A stretch of DNA of 64,000 bases from the NCBI RefSeq assembly GCF_018141405.1, contig NZ_CP058648.1:1379001-1443000 (forward strand). Reading direction: 5' to 3'. This DNA comes from Serpentinicella alkaliphila (GTDB lineage Bacteria; Bacillota; Clostridia; Peptostreptococcales; Natronincolaceae). Below, in pieces: positions 57,167 to 64,000 of the stretch. The notes beneath the pieces were generated by a model, which was given only the letters and a program-made list of their open reading frames with translations, was not told where the DNA came from and did not search any database. Made by a program: the position numbers and the translations under genes. Positions within the stretch are counted from its first letter, which is position 1; each line of letters opens with the position of its first letter.

Positions 57167-59239
57167 ATGAAAGATAGGGTTAGAGAACTAGAAGAAGAAA
57201 TAGTCAGCCTTAGAATTGAGAACGAGACATTAAAAAAACAGTTAAGTTATATTACTAGTCATAGGATTAATGAGACTGAATCCAAGGGCCTAATACAAGG
57301 TAGTGAGAATGAAACTTCTGTTAGTTTGGAAGAAATATCTGGAAATAGTATATCTATAATGCTTTTGATAGATCCATCTAATGGTAAAATTATTGATGCT
57401 AATGATCTGGCATTAAACTTCTACGGGTATACAAAATCGCAAATTAAGAATATGAACATTTCTGATATTAATATTTTATCAAAATATGAGATTCAAAAAG
57501 AAATGAAAAGGGCATCCAGAAGTACAAAAAATCTGTTTTATTTTAATCATAAATTATCAAATGGAGATTTACGTAATGTTTTAGTAATTAGTGACCTCAT
57601 AAATGTTCATGGAAGAAACCTTTTATTCTCAAGAATTTTTGATATAACTGATAGCAATAGGAAAAGTAAAAAATTGATTGAGAGTGAAAATAAATTTAAG
57701 CATATGTTTAATAACATTAATGATATGATATTAGTATTTACAATCGATAAATATGGCAATATAAGAAATTTTGTAGAGGCCAACGAGGCCGCATGCTATT
57801 TACTAGGTTACACATATGAAGAAATTTTAAAGCTTTCGCCAGTTTACATAGAAAAAAGAGAAAATAATACTTTGAAAAATTTGGTTAAGTTAATAATTAA
57901 GAACAAATATGGGACCTTTCAAACCAAATTTATTACTAAAAAAAGAAACTATATTCCTGTAGAAATTAATGCTCATTATTTTGAACTTAATGATGAAATA
58001 AATATTTTAATGGTTGCTAAAGACATTTCTAAAAGGAAAGAAATAGAATATGCATTAAAAAACAGTATAAAGCAGCAAGAAAAACTTTTATCTGCCTTAC
58101 CTGCAGCAATATTTATAGTAGATAAAAATAAAATTTTGTCTGTAAATGAATATGGCAAAAATTTATTAGGTTATGATAGTTGTGATGAGCTTTTAGGAAA
58201 AGATTATCTTCAATTTGTTGTCCATCCGGACTATCACGATAAGGTAAAGGCTAGAAATAAAATTAAGACAATAGATGCGCCTCTAATCGAAGAAAAATAT
58301 ATTAAAAAAAATGGTGAAGTAGTTGATGTTGAAGTAACAGCATTAAAGATTCCTTATGAAAATGGCAGCGCCCTTTTAATTTTTGCTACAAATATAACAG
58401 AGTGGAAAACAATGCAAAACGAGTTAATTGAAATGAGTCAGGTAGAAAAGCTTAGAACAGAGTTTTTTGCTAATTTATCCCATGAACTTAGGACTCCATT
58501 AAATGTTATACTAGGCAGTCTACAACTGCAAGAGTTCTATCTAAAAAATGAAAGAATGGGAATTAATACAGATAAATATAAGAAGATTCACGAGAGAACT
58601 AAAAGAAATTGTTATAGATTGCTACGTCTAGTAAACAATCTAATAGATATAACTAGAATTGACTCGGGTTTTTACGAAGTTGGTTTTCAAAACTATGATA
58701 TAGTACATTTAATTAAAACTATTGTTAAGGCTATAGAAGACTATGTAGTTAAGAAAAATTTAAATATACAATTTAACACAAATGTAGATTCATTAATTAT
58801 TGCATGTGATCCTGAAAAAATTGAAAGAATAATGCTAAATCTACTCTCAAATTCTATTAAGTTTACAGAACCGAAGGGTCATATAAAAGTAGAAATTAAT
58901 ACAACTGAACAGGAAGCAATTATTGTAGTTAAAGATTCAGGCATAGGAATCCCAAAAGAGAAACAGGATATAATTTTTGAAAGATTTGTTCAAGTAGATA
59001 AATCATTGACCCGAAGGCATGAGGGGAGTGGCATTGGTTTGTCCTTGGTTAAATCATTAGTTGAATTACATAATGGGAGTATATCAGTAATAAGTGCTGT
59101 TAAAGAGGGAAGCGAATTTATAATCAAATTACCTAATAGAACGGATATAATAAGTAACGAGGAATATAAAATCAATAGTTATGATTCATTTAATATTGAA
59201 AGAATGCATATAGAGTTTTCAGATATTTACTCAAAATGA
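57167..59239 (+). CDS. PAS-domain sensor histidine kinase
   Basis: 690 residues. An N-terminal coiled coil (about 1-25) is followed by three PAS domains (about 55-170, 175-290 and 305-415), HisKA with the phospho-acceptor His439 (NLSHELRTPLN), and HATPase_c with NLLSNSIKFT, DSGIGIP and SGIGLSL. No transmembrane helix, so it is a cytoplasmic sensor. No DNA-binding response regulator is adjacent; the only nearby receiver is the stand-alone CheY-like protein 200 bp downstream. Confidence 0.93.
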   Translation: MKDRVRELEEEIVSLRIENETLKKQLSYITSHRINETESKGLIQGSENETSVSLEEISGNSISIMLLIDPSNGKIIDANDLALNFYGYTKSQIKNMNISDINILSKYEIQKEMKRASRSTKNLFYFNHKLSNGDLRNVLVISDLINVHGRNLLFSRIFDITDSNRKSKKLIESENKFKHMFNNINDMILVFTIDKYGNIRNFVEANEAACYLLGYTYEEILKLSPVYIEKRENNTLKNLVKLIIKNKYGTFQTKFITKKRNYIPVEINAHYFELNDEINILMVAKDISKRKEIEYALKNSIKQQEKLLSALPAAIFIVDKNKILSVNEYGKNLLGYDSCDELLGKDYLQFVVHPDYHDKVKARNKIKTIDAPLIEEKYIKKNGEVVDVEVTALKIPYENGSALLIFATNITEWKTMQNELIEMSQVEKLRTEFFANLSHELRTPLNVILGSLQLQEFYLKNERMGINTDKYKKIHERTKRNCYRLLRLVNNLIDITRIDSGFYEVGFQNYDIVHLIKTIVKAIEDYVVKKNLNIQFNTNVDSLIIACDPEKIERIMLNLLSNSIKFTEPKGHIKVEINTTEQEAIIVVKDSGIGIPKEKQDIIFERFVQVDKSLTRRHEGSGIGLSLVKSLVELHNGSISVISAVKEGSEFIIKLPNRTDIISNEEYKINSYDSFNIERMHIEFSDIYSK

Positions 59240-59259
59240 TATATATATATATGAAATAT

Positions 59260-59294
59260 GAAGCCAAACCGTTTAGAACTGGCTTCTTTTTTTT
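59260..59294 (+). terminator. Terminator after the histidine kinase gene
   Basis: GAAGCCA/TGGCTTC with a 13-nt loop and eight T residues. Confidence 0.88.
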
Positions 59295-59311
59295 ACAAAA
59301 CAAAACAAATA

Positions 59312-59340
59312 TTGACAATGTAATGGTTACCAAATATAAT
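59312..59340 (+). promoter_or_regulatory. SigA-type promoter of the chemotaxis cluster
   Basis: Consensus TTGACA (59312-59317), 17-bp spacer, TATAAT (59335-59340), about 100 bp before cheY. Confidence 0.8.
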
Positions 59341-59445
59341 CAAATTAACAATAGCGAGTAAACACTCACTAGCATAACTACACCTATACTAAGTGAGTCG
59401 CAAATATGAAATCTAGTACGATTTTTATTTATAGGAGGGTTAGCT

Positions 59446-59802
59446 ATGCCCAAAATTTTAATTGTTGATGATTCATCTTTTATGAGAGTATCGATTAAAA
59501 CATTGTTAGAAAAACATGGTTATGAAGTAATTGGAGAGGCATCAAATGGAGCTATTGGAGTTGAATTATATAAAGAACTAAAACCTGACATAGTTACAAT
59601 GGATATAACAATGCCAATTATGACAGGCATTGAAGCAGTAAAAGCTATAAAAGTCTTTGATGCTAACGCTAAGATAATAATGTTATCTGCCATGGGACAA
59701 GAAGGTTTAATAAGGGATTCAATAATTGCTGGTGCAAAAACCTTTATCGTAAAACCTTTTAAAGAAGCACACTTTTTAGATATTCTTAAAAAGCTATGTT
59801 AG
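59446..59802 (+). CDS. cheY: CheY-like single-domain response regulator
   Basis: 118 residues, TAGGAGGG upstream. Receiver domain only: acidic pocket Asp8-Asp9, phospho-acceptor Asp53 (VTMDITMP), Ser81 at the Thr/Ser position and Lys103 (IVKPFK). First gene of cheY-cheA-cheW, so probably the flagellar-motor signal, though a link with the upstream kinase is possible. Confidence 0.92.
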   Translation: MPKILIVDDSSFMRVSIKTLLEKHGYEVIGEASNGAIGVELYKELKPDIVTMDITMPIMTGIEAVKAIKVFDANAKIIMLSAMGQEGLIRDSIIAGAKTFIVKPFKEAHFLDILKKLC

Positions 59803-59829
59803 TAATGCCTTAAAGTAGGGGGTGATGTA

Positions 59830-60416
59830 GTGTCAGATATTTACAGTAATGAACCAATGCTTGAAATATATATATTTGAAACAACTTCAAATATACAGCA
59901 TCTAGAAACCTTAATGCTGAAAAGTGAAAAAAGAGGGGTTTTTACACAGGAGTCTATAAATGAAATCTTTCGTGTCATGCACACAATAAAGGGTTCATCA
60001 TCAATGATGCTTTTTGACAGTATTTCTTCAACTGCCCATAGTATAGAAGATTTGTTTTATTACATTAGAGAAAAGAAGCCGTGTAATATGGAATTTGAAA
60101 TGCTATCAGATTTAATATTTCGTTTTATTGATTTTGTAACAGTTGAAGTAGAAAAAGTAAAAAATGGGGATCCAGTAAATGGGGAATCATCTTTACTTAT
60201 AATTGATATAAAAAATCTCTTAAATCAATTAATCCAAAATAACCCTTCAAATGAAGATATAGTTAGGCCGTCTTCCAATAAAAAACAACAGTACTACATA
60301 GCTCATGAGATTAAAGAAAATATAAGTGAAGATAATCAGGTAGGTTATTATAAGGCGATTATAACGTTTGAAGATGGTTGTGAAATGGAAAATATTAGGA
60401 CATATATAGTTATTCA
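59830..60416 (+). pseudogene. cheA: cheA 5' part, split by an IS element
   Basis: GTG start with GGGGGTGATG upstream. Encodes the HPt domain with phospho-acceptor His51 (MHTIKGSS) and the linker/P2 start. The frame is broken at codon 196 by the IS at 60417. Joining 59830-60416 to 62106-63576 restores one frame of 685 residues, so cheA was intact before the insertion. Confidence 0.92.
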
Positions 60417-62098
60417 CATGAGTTATGCAGTTGACTCCATATACTGGGAATTTTGCACAGTAAACCAACCTAACAATAAATTCTTCGGCCAAAATTTATC
60501 AATAAGTCTTGCAAATTGCCTAACTTCTGTGTCAAAATGTACTTGTATAGTTTGAAAGCATTGCTGTGCTTTTATAACGATACGGTATGTGGCGTTGAAA
60601 AAGTTTCGGACCATTTCGCCGTGGGTGAAGCCTTCTTCAGCGCCTTTATTATTGAGTTCCCATCTTGCATAGACAAGTAAAGTTTCTGCTGTAAAAATGA
60701 GCTCAATATGGGCGTAATGATGACTTTCCGACGTTGAGTGGCAAGAATTCAACCCCAGTTCTTGTTTTGCAGTTCTAAAAAAAACCTCAATGCTCCAACG
60801 CTTAATATATGCATCTAAAGCTTCTTCAGGATTATCGACCCTATTACTAATCAAAAGGTAAGCCCCACGATATGTAGCCGCAACCTCTTTGTTTTTCTCA
60901 AATTCATCCTTCATCATTTCAGTATCTTCTTTGAGTCTTGTAGCTACAACTGCCGCAATAGGCGTATAACGATACTTAGTTACTACTTTACCCTGCTTTC
61001 CAACTAAACGGTAGGGTAACTTGATATAAATATTAGGTATGGATATAGCACTTACTTTATCTTTAGATCACTAATAAGAAGTTTGAAAAAACTTCTTTAA
61101 TAAGCATTGAAGGCTTTACAGGGATAAAGCGTTCTCGGCCTGTAATATTCTCAATTTCTTTTCGATAAAGTCTTTGTATTACGTTTTGCCTTAGTAACCC
61201 AATCATATTGATGATCTGTGAGCCAATTAAAAAGTCTTTGCATAAAAACCGGCGGTCCATGGCAACCCATAGTACCCCTGTGTAAATCCGGCGAATATCC
61301 ATTAGCATTTCTTTTGAAAGATCTATTTTTGTCTGTTTTTCATCGCTATTTTCTACCTTACGCCAAATACGCCAAAACAATGGATATTTAAGTCCGTTCT
61401 TTAATACAACAGTTGTAGCAACTATATTCATACACCAGATATTTATTTTAATGGAGCTATCATATAACCAACAAAGGAAAGGGATTTTCTTTCCATGGGC
61501 ATGAGCCACCTTTGTATCATCAAGTACAATAACATCTCCTTCAGTAAATGCAGTTTCTTCTTCTTGTTGTAGTCTTTGTACTCTTTTAAAACTAAATAAA
61601 CCCCAATTATAATCAGTTGTAAAAAAGCGGCTAAAGGTATATTGAGCCATTTTAAGATTCCGAAACATCGGTTGTAATAAGCTATCCTTAGTAGCATAAT
61701 CAGAAATACGTGAGACAGAATTTTTATTAGCAATAAGTCCTACCACATAAGCAAAAGCAATAAGCCAAGTGGGTACACCATTACGTTTTACAATACCCGA
61801 TTGCGTAAGCAGAAGTGAAAAATCAAATTTATCCCAAATTGCTTTTAAAACTGGCGTTCCGCCCCCATTTCCTTGTTGTAAATTTCTATATTTCGGTTTC
61901 CCAAGAGTCATATTTATCACCCATTCATCAAGAGTAATGGCTATTAATACCATTCACTTTGATTATTGGGGCGGGTTTAAAAAGTCAAGTCTTTTTTGCT
62001 ATTTCAAGACATATAAAACAAAAATATTTTTTAGTATATTATAATATACGATACATCAGTCTTATTTACATTTATTTACACGAACTGCATAACTCATG
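60417..62098 (-). mobile_element. IS4-type insertion sequence inside cheA
   Basis: Perfect 16-bp terminal repeats CATGAGTTATGCAGTT at 60417 and, inverted, ending at 62098. The 7-bp target duplication TTATTCA is found at 60410-60416 and 62099-62105. 1682 bp, with the transposase gene on the reverse strand. Confidence 0.95.
60423..61911 (-). pseudogene. IS4-family transposase with a frameshift
   Basis: ATG 61911 follows GGGTGAT. The N-terminal part (DVIVLDDTKVAHAHGKK gives the first Asp; LWVAMDRRFL the second) runs to a stop near 61063, and the C-terminal part (DAYIKRWSIEVFFRTAKQEL, the Y-R-E signature) continues in another frame. Near 61065 the reading changes by one base, so the present copy is either dead or needs frameshifting. 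Confidence 0.82.
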
Positions 62099-62105
62099 TT
62101 ATTCA

Positions 62106-63576
62106 TAGTCTAAAAGAAATTGTACAGGATTCATTTCATTTTCCAAATGATTTGTTTGATAATGAACAGAGCTTACAAGAAATAAGGGAAAGGGGTTTTA
62201 CACTTTTTATAAAAGCGGACAAGTCCTATGAGGAAATAAATGAAATACTTTTACAATGTCTATTTTTAAAAAGTTTGGAACTTACTAGTCTAGAGGGTCA
62301 TAGGGAATTCGAAGGGGAGAGACACTCTACGGCTATTGTAGAAAAAGTATCAGAAAAATTAAAAGAAGATATAGAGGTAATTGATAAGGAAAGTGTAAGC
62401 TCATCACAGAGCATTATAAGTGTAAATGTAATGAAACTTGATAAACTAATGGATTTAGTAGGCGAAATGGTTATTGCCGAGGCAATGGTTACTCAAAACC
62501 CTGACTTAAAAGGATTAGAATTAGAAAATTTTCAAAAAGCAGCAAGACAGCTTAGAAAAATAACTAGTGAACTTCAGGATACAGTAATGTCTATTAGAAT
62601 GGTTCCAATGACAAATACTTTTCAAAAAATGCATAGGATTGTACGGGATATGAGCAAGAAGCTAGGTAAGGAAGTTAAGTTAGAAATAATCGGAGAAGAG
62701 ACGGAAGTGGATAAGAATATTATTGACAATATATCGGACCCTATTATGCACTTAGTAAGAAATGCAATAGATCACGGCATTGAATTAGCTGAAGAAAGAG
62801 AATCATTAGGAAAACTTAAAAAAGGAACTGTAACTTTAGAGGCTAAAAACGTTGGAAGTGATGTGTTAATCATCATTAAAGATGATGGCCGAGGATTAGA
62901 TAAAGCTAGGATTCTTAAAAAGGCAAAAGATAACGGGATACTAACTAAGCCAGAAGCTGAAATGACTGATAAAGAAATATATAACCTTATATTCATTCCA
63001 GGATTTTCTACAAAGGAGGATGTAACTGAATTTTCTGGCAGAGGTGTGGGAATGGATGTAGTTATAAAGAATATAGAGGCAATAGGTGGATCCGCTTCAA
63101 TTGAAAGTTTCGTAGGATCGGGATCGGTAATAACACTTAAAATTCCTTTAACTCTAGCCATTATAGAAGGAATGAACATACAAGTAGGGGCTTCTAGATA
63201 TACTCTTCCAACAACTGTTATAAAGCAATCCTTTAGGCCTTTAGAAAAAGAGATTATAAAGGATCCACATGGGAATGAAATGATTATGGTAAGGGGCCAT
63301 TGCTATCCGATTTTAAGACTTCATAAACATTTTAGAATAAAGTCAAAATATGCTCATTTATCCGAAGGTATTTTAATTATGATTGAACAAGAGGACCAAA
63401 ACATGTGTATTTTTGCTGATGAATTAATTGGTCATCAACAAGTTGTTGTTAAATCACTCCCTAATTATATAAAGAATACAAATAACGTAGCAGCTCTAAC
63501 AGGATGTACCTTACTAGGGGATGGGAGTATAAGTTTAATTTTAGATATTGGAGAGTTGTTCCAACTAGCTAGATAG
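62106..63576 (+). pseudogene. cheA: cheA 3' part (dimerisation, kinase and CheW-like domains)
   Basis: Continues CheA after the IS. P3 dimerisation (MKLDKLMDLVGEMVIAEAM), the P4 kinase with N-box HLVRNAIDHGIE, KDDGRGLD, FIPGFSTKE and GRGVGMDVV, and the P5 CheW-like domain (about the last 130 residues) are all intact. Without the HPt part in the same chain the pathway should be defective unless the IS excises. cheW follows 35 bp downstream. Confidence 0.93.
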
Positions 63577-63611
63577 TTATTAATCATACTACTGAAAGGA
63601 GAGGCGTAATT

Positions 63612-64000
63612 ATGGCTACATATTCAGTCCAGAATATTATGGTCGAAGAAGAGGAAGATACACAGAAAAATAAGTTTCTGACTTTCTCATTAGGTGAAGA
63701 ACTTTACGGTATTGAAATTAAGTATGTGACAGAGATTATTGGGATTCATGTTATTACACAGATTCCTGAGATGCCAGAATACATAAGAGGCATTATAAAT
63801 CTGAGGGGTAAAATAATTCCAGTCATGGATGTGAGACTTAGGTTTAATAAGGAGTTCAGAGAATATAACGATAGAACCTGTGTAATTGTGATAGATATAA
63901 AAGAAGTGTCCATTGGACTTATAGTTGATAGCGTATGTGAGGTGTTGACTATACAAGAGACTGATATAGTTCCCCCCCCAGATATAAAAAAAGGAAGTAA
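63612..64000 (+). CDS. cheW: Chemotaxis coupling protein CheW (3' end outside window)
   Basis: AAAGGAGAGG lies upstream of ATG 63612, and 129 codons are visible to the window edge with no stop. After an acidic N-terminus (VEEEEDTQKNK) the CheW domain begins KFLTFSLGEELYGIEI and contains PEYIRGIINLRGKIIPVMDVRLRF. It couples receptors to CheA. Confidence 0.95.
   Translation, partial: MATYSVQNIMVEEEEDTQKNKFLTFSLGEELYGIEIKYVTEIIGIHVITQIPEMPEYIRGIINLRGKIIPVMDVRLRFNKEFREYNDRTCVIVIDIKEVSIGLIVDSVCEVLTIQETDIVPPPDIKKGS

Overview
This window is low-GC DNA from an anaerobic, motile member of the Bacillota, most likely class Clostridia (an Alkaliphilus-like or related lineage is my guess). The indicators are the AT-rich genes with strong AGGAGG ribosome binding sites, a glmS ribozyme, c-di-AMP genes (cdaA-cdaR) near glmM-glmS, butyrate kinases with a ferredoxin-dependent 2-oxoacid oxidoreductase, and chemotaxis genes. 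The species cannot be named from the sequence alone.

Layout of the core chromosome. 1-1.9 kb is the 3' part of an rRNA operon (23S, 5S, then tRNA-Glu, Val, Asp, Thr, Tyr, Leu) closed by a terminator. 2.2-9.4 kb holds a lipoprotein FMN/FAD reductase, argG (reverse strand, with an ArgR-like operator over its promoter), a 53-residue membrane peptide, an in-frame DUF2809-SDR fusion, and cdaA-cdaR. 9.5-15.1 kb is a catabolic block (two butyrate kinases, an ATPase, and the four subunits of a VOR-type 2-oxoacid:ferredoxin oxidoreductase). It sits between cdaAR and glmM, genes that are usually neighbours. 15.2-18.8 kb is glmM, a glmS ribozyme and glmS.

18.80-47.27 kb is a complete Tn7-like transposon inserted 25 bp after the glmS stop codon, the classical attTn7 position. 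Its glmS-proximal end has four tandem 20-bp TnsB-type repeats and its far end has three dispersed inverted copies, the same asymmetry as Tn7. It encodes TnsA, TnsB, TnsC and two full-length TniQ/TnsD proteins. Its cargo is largely defence-like: a type I restriction-modification operon; an integron-like array of three reverse-strand gene cassettes (Mrr-like nuclease, unknown membrane protein, TIR-like effector) separated by attC-like sites; an SLH/DUF6273 surface protein; a nonsense-interrupted PD-(D/E)XK gene; a membrane protein; a dCTP-deaminase-like membrane protein lacking the usual catalytic Glu; and a dUTPase. Four nearly identical promoter-like sequences and three related hairpin terminators recur inside the element and suggest common control of the cargo.

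47.3-51.3 kb is mobile-element debris. An IS1634-like insertion sequence lies between two copies of an 863-bp direct repeat whose break points both fall in terminator hairpins. 51.5-59.2 kb returns to ordinary chromosome: a TspO-like membrane protein, a PAS-GGDEF protein, two unknown single-span proteins, msrB, a DUF502 protein and a PAS histidine kinase. 59.4-64 kb is a chemotaxis cluster (cheY, cheA, cheW) in which cheA is split by an IS4-type element with perfect 16-bp ends and a 7-bp target duplication.
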